In this document: piece by piece, positions 10,233-21,699 of the stretch
How positions within the stretch are numbered: the stretch's first letter is position 1
Layout: each line of letters begins with the position of its first letter
Origin: Straminergon stramineum
Lineage: Eukaryota; Streptophyta; Bryopsida; Hypnales; Calliergonaceae
Length of the DNA stretch: 64,000 nt
NCBI GenBank assembly: GCA_963920665.1
Contig: OY987267.1
Span: forward strand, 2,480,001-2,544,000
Direction of reading: 5' to 3'
Notes under the pieces: generated by a model
What the model saw: the letters and a program-made list of their open reading frames with translations, nothing else
Database searches by the model: none
What the model was told of the DNA's origin: nothing
Position numbers and translations under genes: made by a program

Positions 10233-11674
10233 GATATTAATTGTAATTTGCAGCGAAGATATGTTTGGATTGGATCGGATTGGATGGGCTAGGGTTGTCC
10301 GACTAAGATAAAACAACTCATAGTGGTCAAAATGAGGAGATTGCCCTCATGCCATTGCCGAATTTTAAAAAATAAATTCTCTTTCATAAAGAAAAAAGAC
10401 AAGTGTATGAAACAACTAGAGAATTTATTTATTTTTTTGACAAATCATGAATTTGCTATGAACTTTTGAAGTGTTCAGCCCATCGTGGCTCAAAAGAGTC
10501 TCTAGACTAACCTAGAACCAACAAAATCTATATCCATAATGTTCATCTTAGACATACGAAGCAGTTCCAATAATTTTTAACATGGAAGGCCTAAAAGAGT
10601 CACTTTCTACAATAAAATTACATTGAAAAGTTAGAAGTTCCTAATGAGGTCACCAATCACTTTATAATTGTCAAGTAAGACATTGATTGTGGCCCAAAGC
10701 TTCAGTATTCCCCCTCCTAATGGGGACATTCCTTAGGTGTCCATTGATTATAGGGTCTTCTAGCTGCAATGGATTGTTCCACCTTACATTTGGTATTAAT
10801 TGATCTAAGGTGCAAAAACACCAATTTTTTGGTAAATAAACATAAGAAGTTCTTGTGTTGCATTCTAGGGGGGAGAATTTCACAAGACCAAATGTGGTCT
10901 AGCCCCACTCCCCACTTGTAAGATAAGTACATGTAAAATCAACAATCACTAGAAGAAGCAATTCAATATGGTTCCATTATTATATTGAAAAAGTTGTTGT
11001 AGGATTGTGTTGGAAGTGAAAAGGAGATTCTAAATTTTCTTAGAATGCATTTTTGGACACCATATGAATAAATTGTTAAATCAATTTTCAAAGAGCAAAA
11101 AAATAATTGATTCTAAACCATTAACTAAGAGTCTCATGCCTTGAATAGTGGGAGTACATTTTGACTAGAGATGGCAAGTCTCTAGATGTCTATTTTAGAA
11201 AGGTGTTGGTTTTAAGTGTAATTACCTTAGCTTAGTATTAGTGTAACCTAATGTCATTGGTCTAATTTTTGTCATGATTTAATCATATTTCTTTCCAAAA
11301 GATCCATAATTTAGGATAATTCTAAGGTCCAAAAATCCATAACTTTCACACTAAGTGTATGTCCAAACGTTGCAAAACAAAGTTTGTGCACCCCTCCTTG
11401 TAGAAGGCTTTATGATGGTACTAAGAATGTGATTGGGGGCTTCATGATTCTAGAGATTTCACTATGACAAACAAAATAAACAAACAACCTAGTTCAATGT
11501 ATAGATCCTTTTCAATGCCATGCTACTCATTGTCTACATGATTATGTTTGGATATTTTAATCGAGCTGGTGAAAATAGTAGAAGATGATGACGAATGATT
11601 CAATTTCAATTGGGCTAGTTCAAAGTTTGTTGGTGGACGTGGGAAAAATCTAGTTGCAGTTTGAAAACATCAGC
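10233..11674. other. Gene-free AT-rich stretch with dispersed repeat
   Basis: About 10420-10680 shows eye-level similarity to 55630-55830 (both carry TTGACAAA-ATGA-TTTG-TATGAA and an AGTCTCTAGACTA block). No coding region is supported. Confidence 0.5.
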
Positions 11675-11959
11675 CAAAAATCGGAGAAAAATTTTAATTT
11701 TTTAATATTTTGGATAAAGAGTAGAGAAAATAAAAGTGTTCCTTGAAAAAATGGTTCAATGTGGGAATTGAAGGAAAATAGACGGTCCACCTATAAAAAA
11801 AACTCCTACCGCTGGAATGATTTAAAGAAAAGGGGAATTTGAGGCTGGCCGGCTTGTAACTCTCCTTCCTTGCAATGAAATTTCGTTTCATTTGTGTCAA
11901 AAAACAAAACCGGGGGGGCGGGGGGGGATTTGAGGATATGGTAAACGTGTCCCACTTGT

Positions 11960-12150
11960 GCTTATGTCAGGGCACCACTTGCACCGCTTCTCTGATCAAG
12001 ACATTGAATTTATTGTTCATTTCTGAATCGACAGACTTTGCAGTCTGTGTTTTAAGTTCTAAGTACCATTTCTGCAACAAAGTCTGTGCTTTGTGGTAGA
12101 ACCACACATTCCGGTCTAGGGCCCCACGGGCAATCAATAAGTAACTGGAA
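11960..12150 (-). pseudogene. Decayed C-terminal coding fragment, copy 2
   Basis: The minus strand reads a frame containing FYHKAQTLLQKWYLELK, then QTAKSVDSEMNN, NVLIREAVQVVP and a stop. It shares this end with copy 1 at 7994-8190, but copy 1 is frame-disrupted upstream. No start codon or upstream exon can be identified here, so I treat it as a relic. Confidence 0.4.
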
Positions 12151-12297
12151 ATTCAACAGAGACTAAGGTAGTAGGCCCATAAACCACTCACGTAAGGGTT
12201 GGTCCGCCTTTTTCATGTATTTTCTTTCATGGAAATATTTTTAGCTTATTTTTCAGGCAAAGATAAATAGATCTTATTTTGAGAGCCAAAATAATCT

Positions 12298-12527
12298 TTA
12301 ACCTTGTAAGGACAAATTGGTCTCTGTAGAAATCATCCCTTCTAATATAGTAAGAATCATCTACTTCAAGAAAACCAAAAATACTCATTTGAGGTCAAAG
12401 TATTGTGTAAGGCCCTCTCCTTTCTTCGTGAAATTTCTAGGAAGAACAATCACACTTTTGTCTTATATGAAATTATTCTTTGTCATCCATTGGACACTTT
12501 TGGTTTGGGGCATCATCACAAGGTTGA
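12298..12527 (+). mobile_element. 230-bp TTAA-bounded MITE, copy 2
   Basis: Left end TTAACCTTGTAAGG, right end decayed to ...CACAAGGTTGA. Length is identical to the copies at 8267 and 63125. It sits inside the duplicated segment, so it was probably copied with it rather than inserted separately. Confidence 0.7.
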
Positions 12528-12716
12528 ATGAATAGTTATGGATGGCTCTATGCATTGGGGTATGTGTCTAAATCAATTTTTGGTTTCCAAAAGTCACAGT
12601 AATTTCAATTCAAGACATAAAATTACCAAAAAAATTGCAATACCCATAATTTCTATCTCTCTACATGGTAGAAAATTTACATTACCTTATAGTGTCCCAA
12701 AAATGCATGGAATCAT

Positions 12717-13650
12717 TTGACCCCTAAAGTCCCATTGTCCCCTCAGGGGATAAAATAGATTTTGGGTAGGTTCCTATGTTCTAAATATTTATCCTCATTT
12801 TTTGAAACTTTTTGTGAAGATAGAAAAACTCAGTAGTTTTTTAGGAATATAATTTTTATTTCATTTGGTGCCCATGAGCAAAAGTTATGGCACAAGAAGG
12901 TCCATTATTTAGTGTGGTGGGCAGAAATCCTCTCACACACAAAAAATTGAAAAACTTAGTTTCTCATAAATTGAAATTTTATCTATATGGAAAGCTTTGA
13001 TTTATTCTATTTGTATTTGTTATGTGAAAGTTATAGGCAATTTTATTTTTCAGGCAATCAAAGTATCTTCTTGAAAAAATAATTTATAGGATTCATTTTT
13101 GCATGCAATTTTCACATTTTTTCAAAAAAATTTGTTTGACAAGGTTAAGTTTTCTTGTTCAAAAAATTTGACCATTGGGATTATAGTGTCCCAATCCCAT
13201 CTTAGAGCTATTAACAATTTAGTTTTTCTTTCAATCTTGGACCTACTTCTACTTAACAAGTTAAAAATAAAATAAATCAAGTGTATTCTTTTTCAAAAAA
13301 AATTCCTAGACTTTTACCTTCATTCATCAACACAATTTTTTTTTAATTCAAAGTTTGTTGTGCAAATTTCTTCCATAAATGGCAGTCAAAGTCATTTGAA
13401 ATTGCAAGACAATGATCAAAAATTTTTTTTTTTCCAACTTTGAATGCTAGTATCTTCCAATCCGTATGGTCAAACTTCATGAAATTTTTACCACATGATA
13501 TGAGACCAGTGAAGTATATGATCCTTTGGTTAGATTCCAAAAACAACATTTCTTCTGTTTTCTTGGGTGAACGTACCAGAACTAGCAGTTTTGAGTCGTT
13601 TTTGAAAAAAAAATAAAACAAATGGCCTTGGGACTTACTTTAGGGGTTAA
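12717..13650 (-). mobile_element. TTAA-bounded non-coding element, 934 bp, inverted copy
   Basis: Left end TTGACCCCTAAAG (12717), right end CTTTAGGGGTTAA (13638-13650). Relative to 28321-29255 (935 bp) it is inverted and nearly the same length. The sequence next to the right end, read on the minus strand, matches the beginning of the 28-kb copy (the AAAACGACTCAAAACTGC block against AAAACGCTCCCAAACTGC). No credible ORF. Confidence 0.7.
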
Positions 13651-14529
13651 GTGCTTGACTGGGGGTAATTCAACTACATATTCTACCAGTTCTTAATCGA
13701 TCCTCGCTTGGGAGGGTGGGGAGCATTTACAGCCCGGGGGCGTCAGTAGCCACAGCAGCCAGCTCTTCAATGCTGTGCGGTGCGGTTGCTGTAACGCTCT
13801 AAAATCCAGGTTCAGTGTCGGGGACTCTACCTATAGTCAACTCAGTGGCAGACTTTCCATTGTTTTTAACTGGCGGGAGTGATCGTTGCTTACAGTATAT
13901 ATGGAGGGGTTGCATTGCTGTCCTCCAGTGTCTCAAACTTTCGCCGTCATGGATGCCACTGAATGCTTCGGAGTACTCCACACAGAATTTCAGTGTGTCC
14001 AGAAGTGTGGGACACTATCAAGCTGTTAAAATTTGAAGCTGAAGTGCATAAGAGAAGGAAATTTGTGGTTGTCCAGAGAATCACAACTTGGAGATTACCA
14101 GCGATTTTCTTCAAACACTGAGGTGAGTTTCTTACCTACTTTCTTCTTACACTACTACTTTCATGGTTTGATTTTTTTCCTGTGCTTCTCTTTCCATTTT
14201 CAAGAGTTAGGACTAAGTAAATTGAACAGGAGGTACGCTTGTCTTGATTCTGTCAAGATCTACATGCAGTTTTGTAATAGGCTTGCAACATGATGTCTGA
14301 GTGTCCTGTGCTTGCCACGGAATTTGATTTTGTCTAACTCGTAGAGTCAATTTGTTACTTGTGTCAATTCTTGAAGCACTGGGTGTGAGTTATGCATTTA
14401 ATTGAAGGCACAAGAAAATTCTTTCTCTTCTCTAGTGTTTTAATTTGAGACTGCAGGTACAACACGGACAAAATTGAGCTTGGAGACCATAATCCAAGTT
14501 GTTGAAACGGATGCTTGTCAGTGAGTATC
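13651..14529 (+). promoter_or_regulatory. Promoter/5' leader of the giant GTPase gene, with a leader intron
   Basis: Balanced base composition begins right after the repeat element. A good donor (CTGAG then GTGAGT, GT at 14123) and an acceptor (GACTGCAG ending at 14456) define a likely 334-bp leader intron. A short upstream ATG at 14511 opens an eight-codon frame overlapping the main start (ATG at 14530). The transcription start cannot be placed. Confidence 0.45.
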
Positions 14530-17500
14530 ATGGAGTCTGATGCTCTTTTCGAAAGAGTGAGCTGTGGACAAGCCCTACGTGGGACCTATGTTAATGGTCT
14601 CAGTGAGCTGATTGGGAGCAAACGAGCCTCAAAGCAGTTGCTTCGGCCCCCTAAGATATGTGAGTTCCTGAAACCGGATCAACCTTATAGGGTGGAGTGT
14701 ATATCTTCTTCGAGCATTCACGCAGGCGAGAAGTTTTTTGAGCTGTTGTTCAATTCTGGATGGACAGTTGCATTAAGTGCTACTGCAGCTTTCTATGGTT
14801 GTGGCCGCGTGACGGTCTCTGGGGGAGGGGGCCGAGACAGAGCGAAGGAGATGACATCCCGTTCTGATGTGTTGACCTCGGAGGCGTTGCACATGCAATA
14901 TTGGTATATTCCAAAAGCTTCATTCAGCATACCCCGCAATCAGATGTTGTTGAGTGAAGAGGCGTTAGCCGACATGCGTCTTATACATACAATCGAAGGT
15001 GCTGAGACATTTTTGTCTCATTATAATTCACAGGTCTCATCTGGAAGATATCATGTCGGAGGAGTCCTGTTGAAAGGTGTAACAATCAAGTCAAATTCTG
15101 AGACGACCTTAGAAAGCTTGCTGGACAAGGTCTCCTCAAAGGCCAACGCTGAAGCTAGTTATGAGAAAGTTAAGAGTGGCGTGGAGGTTGTTACTGTGGA
15201 CAGCAAGAGTACTTATTCAACCAGCAAGCAATTTTCTACGAGCAAGCAGTATTTCACTGGCAGTCAACAAGCGAGTGTGAGATGTGTTAACATTGCATTA
15301 GGTCCTCAGACAGATGATGAAGTCAAATTTCAGACTGAATTGAATGACAAGTCTACATGGCACATCATCGATACGAGTGACACAGCCGAACTTATACCAG
15401 TCTGGGAGATTGCATCAATGGAGAATAGTGTCGGACTTCGTGAAGCTGGTGATCTTCTCCGTGAGGCCTGGGAGAGATCAGTAGCAAGCTCTGTTGCCGG
15501 TGGAACTGGTAGAGTCTATGAGCTATGGCGTCAATCCCAGCAGCAAGCTCGCACTCTCAAGGTCACAGCTTTGCTCACAGAGTTGCGGATGTCATCTTCT
15601 GAAATCACTCTTGGTATTCAACTTTCAAACCTATGGCATGCAGCCTCTGATAGAGTAAAGTCGGATGAGTCTATCCCGACATCTGACAAGCTACGTTTAT
15701 TTCGTGATCTTGACTTCCAACTTCTCTTGGATAGAATAGTGAAGTCAAGTGATGGTGCAGCAAAGAGCTTTTTAAGATGCATAATAGACCCGGATATGCA
15801 GAAATTGTTGGAGGAGCAAAATATTGTCTTGAGTCTATCTGTATCAACTTTCATACAAAGTAAGGCTTAAAACAAATCTATTTCGAATAGGTTGCCACCT
15901 TTGGAAGTATTACCAACTCCTGAACTGTTGGATCAAGCACCACCAAGGTTGGGTGAGAAAGATAAGGCTGGTCCTCCAGCCTTACAAGAAGGTACTACAA
16001 CTACTTGCATTTCCTGCAATTTGTGTATTGATTTTTTTGAGGGGAAATTTATAATCTATATAATGTAGATCTTCAAATATTATTGTAATTTTGGTCTAAA
16101 ATGCCATGGGCTTGTTGGATTTAGCAAGTCTCTCACTACTACTTGCTAATTTCATACTCCGCAATTGAATGTTGTAGAATCAATTTCATGCCTGATTCAC
16201 ATTCGTTATAGATTTCTAATAAAAGTGTTTTGAAATGTTTATGGCAGACATTTTTCTTGGCAACACCGATGTTGTACGATACAGCTCTTATAACAAGAAT
16301 TATGGCTTATACACATATGGAGGTGATTATTTGGTTGATCGGCGTGTTGATGTATCTTCTAAAGATCCTTACAAAGGAATGATGGATCGTCTGAAACATC
16401 GTCAGGATCCATTTGCAACTGTATTGAATACAAACGATGCTGATGAAAAATCTGACAAAGATGATGACGGCTTCTTTGGGAATGATGCTGAGAGCGTAGA
16501 CTTGAACCTTTATACCAACTGCCAATTCAAAGCTTTGATGCAACTCTTGCGGCGCTCAGATGTGCTTGTTCAAATTGCTCTATTGCAGGTACTACTTGAA
16601 GAGCGTTTTGCTGTACCGCTTGTGATCCCATGCACTGAAGATTCTCACGATTTCTGTCATCTAGCAGAGGCTCTCAAATTCACTCACGTGAAACTAGCCA
16701 ACCAAGAAATTTTGAAACCATCAATTGCTGAGAATACAAGCCTACCACGTGTAGTATTTGTTTCAAACAGAGCGGTTGTGTCTCAACGAGAAAGTGCTGA
16801 CATGGCACACGCAGTGATGAATTGTCGATATCCAAGTATGTTTGTCAAGAATGAATCTGGAGCTGATTCTGCCATTTTGGAACTTGGAGTCGGCTTTCTG
16901 GAAAATGCCAAGGAGAAATCTTTGGAATATGTACCTTGCCTTGCTTTCCATGTATGGGGCGACCACAACAAACTAGGGACGATTTTGGAGAAGGTTGCAG
17001 ATATTGTGATCATTGAAATGGATTCAAATATGCAACCAAGCATGCCTTCATGGAATAATTCAAGACAATGTGTTACGCGCTTTTGGAGTATCAGTTCAAA
17101 AGGTAAAGGTGGTGACAGAGCCTCTAGTCATGTGTGGGGAAACTTCAAAGAGATCACCAAAGGCATCAATCAATATGTATTGAATATGATCAAACAGCAA
17201 GAGTCGAAAGGTGCAGGAATGACATTGGCTAATTGCGTGAGCTCCCTTGCTCCATTGAATGAAAAGAAGGCGACTTTCAATATTGAGCAACTTGATTCAG
17301 AACAGTTTGTGAGAGCTTCTTTACGATTGCAAAACATCTACACCGAAGAAGCAAAATTCTTTTTTGAATTACTAGAGGAGAGAGGGAGAGGGAAAGAACT
17401 CGAAGGAAGAATGAATGAATGTAAAGAAAGACGTAGAGGACTAGCAAATGACATCTACAGATTGCCAATTCTGCAGTTTTTTGTTCACTGTCTTGAAGAG

Positions 17501-20500
17501 ACAGACCTCGTGAAACGGAGCCTCAGCATTTCGCAATTGCAGCTTATGATTGACCGAAATTCGCAACCAATGCCTGACAAGGTGATTAGAAAGGTGAAAT
17601 TTCCTTCTGCGAAAACTCCGTACAAGGCATCAGATTCTATAGTACGTGGTGATGAGATTGCCAAAACGGAGTATGTGGATCAGATGCTTGGTTTGGAGCA
17701 CCTCTGGCGTGAACTGAGTCACATATTTGTAGCACATCCTAAACGCCATATGCATTTACCAACGTTGGCAGCATACCATTTGTTGGACGGCTTTCCATTA
17801 GAGATTTTAGATGGCGATGCAACCTACTTTCATAAATCGTGGGTGAACGCCGTGCTTAGTAGACTTGATATTGAACTCAATGCCTTACTTGGACATAAAC
17901 CCAAGGTGTTTGTGTTGAGTGTGGTAGGACTTCAAAGCAGTGGTAAATCCACTCTTCTCAATATCATGTTTGGTACGAAATTGAAAACAAGCGCAGGCCT
18001 CTGTACCCGCGGGGTGTTTCTTCAACTTGTGAAATCAGAGTGGTCAGAGTTTGACTACGTGCTCATCCTGGATACAATGGGTATGAGGTCACCAGAGCTT
18101 TTTGGCCTCCGGGATAAGGATGCACAAGACAATCGATTGGCAACCTTTGCTATTCTTCCAGCTGATGCTTGTATTATCATGGTTACTAACGAAGACGACA
18201 ATGGACTGAAAGAGATATTACCCATGGTGATGTTGGCATTCAAAGGATCTGCTTTGGCTGAAGAAAAGAGTAGAAAAATGCAAGCAAAATTGTTCTTTGT
18301 ATACAGGAGTGTTGACATTAATGATGTGCATAAGTTTGCGAAAAACCAAAGAAAGCTTCAAGAAGAGTTGAGAAGTGCTTCCTCTGCAATTGCTAATTTC
18401 AACATTGGTGAAACTAGTGAATTAGTTTCGGAGTCAGAATGCAACAACGAGAGCCTTCTAAGCAACTTTTTGATTAATATTGAAGATGAGAAGCAGAGTG
18501 ATGTGAAATATTTTGGAAATCACAAGAAAGGAACTAATCCTCCTGGAGATGTCCCAGATTTTGACTACGGATCCAAGGTGGAAGAGTTGCGATATTACAT
18601 CCATGAGCGTGTTTTGGACAAAAGCCGCTCTTGGAGTGCTCAAGAGTTGATGGGTTGGAATTCCTTTTTGGAAACCGTTTGGGACATGATTTCTGAATCA
18701 GATTTTGAGTTGAGCTTTTTGAATCATATTGAGCACTCAAACTATCAGTATATGCAAATGAGATTGGCAACTTGCCGACAAAAGGTGGGAAAGACATGGC
18801 AGGATGAGTTTGAGCTCCTAACAAGGAGACTTGAAGCAGATGCACAATTTGATGACAAAGTGTCATCATCAACCTTACTGAACCTCTTAAAGATCCAAGT
18901 CGAAGCAAATGTGATGGATGAAGAAAAGGAGGTGGTGCACATTCTTTCTCAAAAGCATCACCAGAAATGGAAGATCCGAGAAACTGAGAGATGGGAAGCC
19001 GATCGTCTGGAGTACCAGAGACACTGGGAGCTCCAGCTTCAAGGTTTCATTGATGGTGTGTTGAAATTTGATCTTGTTGTTAAGGATTATACGAACAAGA
19101 TACAACAGGAAATTTCTCTCGTTGGCTCTAAGCATCATTCAGATATTGATTCGGATGATAGAAAGAGAAAGATGAATGAGGATTTTGAATCGATTTTTAA
19201 GCGCGTACTGCAAGATGCCGCATGCAAGCACCCAACCATGGCAATGCAGGTGAAGGAAAAAATCCACAAGATATATGAGGGGCATCCTGTGCTTAGTAGG
19301 AAAATCGACTTTAATGAAAAAAGTAAAAACAACAATCAATTCCTTACAGGAATCTTGAAGAATGTTGCGAGTGCAGCATGGAAGAATATTTCTAGTTTAC
19401 TTGGTTCTGATGCTAAGGCTCATGAGCTCGAATTTCAGACCTTGATATCCAGGGTGCACTTCTGTCTTGAAGGTGTAAAGCAGTATTCAGATCACTTTGT
19501 GATAGAGATGATCCAAGTGACAATCGCTATGTCAACAAGAAAAACAAATCATGTGAAAGGTCTGATGCACAAACTTGTGAAGGAACTACTGGAGAAAGAA
19601 TTCCAAAGAATTCAAGAGCGATGGGATTCGATTCACAATGTTTCTAAACGACTGGAGACTCAACGAGATTATCTTTGGCTTTTTTCCAAAACCTTGCAAA
19701 TAGAGTCGATGGAACCAATATGTTATCCATGGCATTCTGTTGCAATATGTTGCAGCAACAACACTTGATGGGTGCTTACGAGGAACGAATCACAAGAGTT
19801 GTCTCGGACAAAATTCGGAGTGAGAAATGGTTGTCCGATGGGAAGGTAATGAGGGCTCATCTGGACCTTCACTTGATTGATCTAATTGAAGAGGAGAACT
19901 TTAAAGATCTTCTTGCGTGTGTTTCTGATGGAGCTTGGCATTATAGAATTGTTCTGGACAGGTTCATTGAAAGTGAGATTACGGAACAGAATGCGAATTA
20001 CGATAACCAGACCCAATTGAAAGGTGCAATCTATGAAGCCGTGAAAAATGCAGTTATTGAAGCGGAGCGTCCTACAGCTGCTCCACGACCAAAACTTCTT
20101 GTCTTTCAACGAAGCATCGTCAAATCTCTTAGTCATATATCCCTGGAACTTGCTCGGCTAATCTCCATCAACGTGAGTGATAAAATGTGTGGAAAGTATG
20201 GGAATGATATTGATTTTGGCAAAATCCGGGATGATGTGGAGGAGAAGATACGCGACATTTCTATCCAAATAAGCTCTTCCAACATCCGAAAAGTGGTTCA
20301 CATGGTGCGTGAGAGATTGGTCGACTCCAAGCTAGATGCTGCCCGACCTCGCTGTGATGCAATGTGTCCTCGTTGTGGGGTTACTTGCATGAATGCAATC
20401 CATCATTCTGGCGATCATGATTCACTTCACCAACCCCAAGGTCTTTGTGGAATTGGAGTAGTAGAAAGACGGTTGTCAACACAATTAATCCAAAGCTTTT

Positions 20501-20844
20501 GGGATATTTCTAGAGGCAGGCGGGTGGAACTATCATGGCCTTCATGTGTGAAGTGCATTGAATTAAATTATTACATGGAAGAGCCTGGTTCACCTGACAA
20601 GATAGTCTCATACCGGAATTGGGCAAATCATTTTCCCACATGGAAATGTCCTTCTCATGACTTGGGTAGTTCAGTTAAATTGAGGGAGTACATCTTTGCA
20701 AAATACCAAAAGAAGCTCCGCGACAAATATAGATCCTTGGAAAATGTTCATTTGGAGGTATGTAGTGAGATCCCTCCCGAATATTTTAAGCTGAAGCTTG
20801 GTGAACTGAGACGAGAGCTTGAGCTCATCACTTTGATTGGTTAA
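14530..20844 (+). CDS. VLIG/URGCP-type very large GTPase with N-terminal MACPF-like region (frameshifted)
   Basis: Coding exons are 14530-15859 and 16248-20844 (intron GTAAGG...GGCAG, phase 1). The ATG at 14530 is the first after an in-frame TGA at 14503. Residues ~140-300 look MACPF-like: FLSHY and then GG after 11 residues (FLSHY ~161), later TWHIID...IPVWEIA. The GTPase domain follows: P-loop GLQSSGKST (~1004), G3 DTMG (~1052), and an FVYRSVDINDV stretch where animal VLIGs have FVHQNV-type sequence. A long alpha-helical region and a C-terminal zinc-binding-like CPRCGVTC (~1817) with nearby histidines also match VLIG/URGCP proteins. Full length would be about 1975 residues, but a T-run (19680-19685) lacks one base, so the frame as given stops at 19768 (about 1616 residues) while homologous sequence continues in frame 1 to 20844. 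This is an assembly error, a young null allele, or recoding. The role is unknown; VLIGs are cytosolic/nuclear GTPases linked to defence in animals. Confidence 0.8.
15860..16247 (+). other. Intron of the GTPase gene with two in-phase donors
   Basis: Donor 1 (CAAA then GTAAGG) removes an in-frame TAA at 15868 and joins in phase to the acceptor GGCAG at 16243-16247. Donor 2 (GAAG then GTACT, GT at 15992) joins to the same acceptor, also in phase, but retains the TAA. The retained 132 bp is otherwise open and proline-rich, suggesting a former exon part or an alternative isoform that would be truncated. Confidence 0.7.
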
Positions 20845-21699
20845 TTAGACTTGTCCTCTGATGGATCTAGCTAGTTGGAAGACCATCATTGCAGGACAAG
20901 AATATGTATAGGTTTATGTATAGCCGTTGGAATGATTGAGATGATGGTGGAACAATCAATCGGCTAGGTGAGAGAATAATTGTAGGAACCAAAAAACATC
21001 TTTGAGTTGAGAGATTTTCTAGAAGATGGTCCATGGACTATTTAAGAATGTTACATATGTGCGAGTTATTTCATCAAATGCATAATGCGAAGTTTTAAGA
21101 ATAGTGATGGAAGAACTTCCTACAGTTATTTGTAATGTTTCCTAATTGTCATGACTTTTCTTTGGTTTCATTATTAATATATTTTTGAAACCCTACAATC
21201 ACTCTTGAGTATGACAATCCTTTCACTGTACTTATCTGCAATACATACATAGTTGTAACCAACTGAGGCTTAGAATCTGAACATGTGTATTGAACGATAC
21301 TAACACAAAATGAATTTCTCCTAAAATTTTGAAGATGTGCAAAACTTTTTTTTTGGTAAGTGGGTAGTCTTTAAAGAGTAACGAAACAATGTACATTTTT
21401 TGGCATTTGATCAAAGACATGAGATGATAAATGTTCTTGATCTGGCATGCACTAAGACATTCTTGAGCATTCCTTTCACGAGCAGGAAGACAAACCTTGT
21501 AAACTTTTTGAACTGCAGAGAGCATTATTAGGACATGATCAAAATGCCAGTTTACTGCAAGCAGGAATGGAAATGAGGGTTCAATGTTGAATTGAAGTGT
21601 TATACTAGTTTTGGTGTTCAGAATCAATGTTATAGAGTGTCGCAACTGCACAGATGTCACAATCAAGTAACTCTACTTAATATGTGATACACAAGGTCC
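20845..21699. other. Downstream region of the GTPase gene
   Basis: Probably the 3' UTR followed by spacer. It includes the second copy of the dispersed repeat of 1400-1535 at 21370-21505. An open minus-strand frame of 144 codons (21232-21666) has low-complexity, AT-driven composition and is not supported as a gene. Confidence 0.5.
21370..21505 (+). repeat. Dispersed repeat, copy 2 (partner 1400-1535)
   Basis: Shares AATGTACATTTTTTGGCATT, GAGATGATAAATGT, and CA-GACATTCT...CAGGAAGAC-like blocks with 1400-1535, in the same orientation. Confidence 0.5.

Larger units (their letters stand above)
11675..12620 (+). repeat. Segmental duplication, copy 2 (partner 7815-8600)
   Basis: This is the same-orientation copy of 7815-8600, about 3.9 kb away. 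It has an added ~100-bp segment near 12155-12260 and a G-rich run near 11912-11927. It contains the second 230-bp TTAA element and the second copy of the decayed minus-strand coding fragment (about 11960-12150). Confidence 0.75.

Noticed and set aside
15860..15890. A 31-bp mini-intron (GTAAGG...AATAG) as a way round the TAA at 15868
   Set aside because: Too short for a plant intron and it would shift the frame; the 388-bp intron ending at 16247 is in phase and has normal borders.
19675..20844. A separate downstream gene starting near 19675
   Set aside because: There is no ATG at the proposed start (TTG), and the sequence is the expected continuation of the VLIG-like C-terminal region across a one-base shift.
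21232..21666. 144-codon minus-strand frame downstream of the GTPase
   Set aside because: It overlaps a dispersed repeat, has AT-driven residue composition and no domain.
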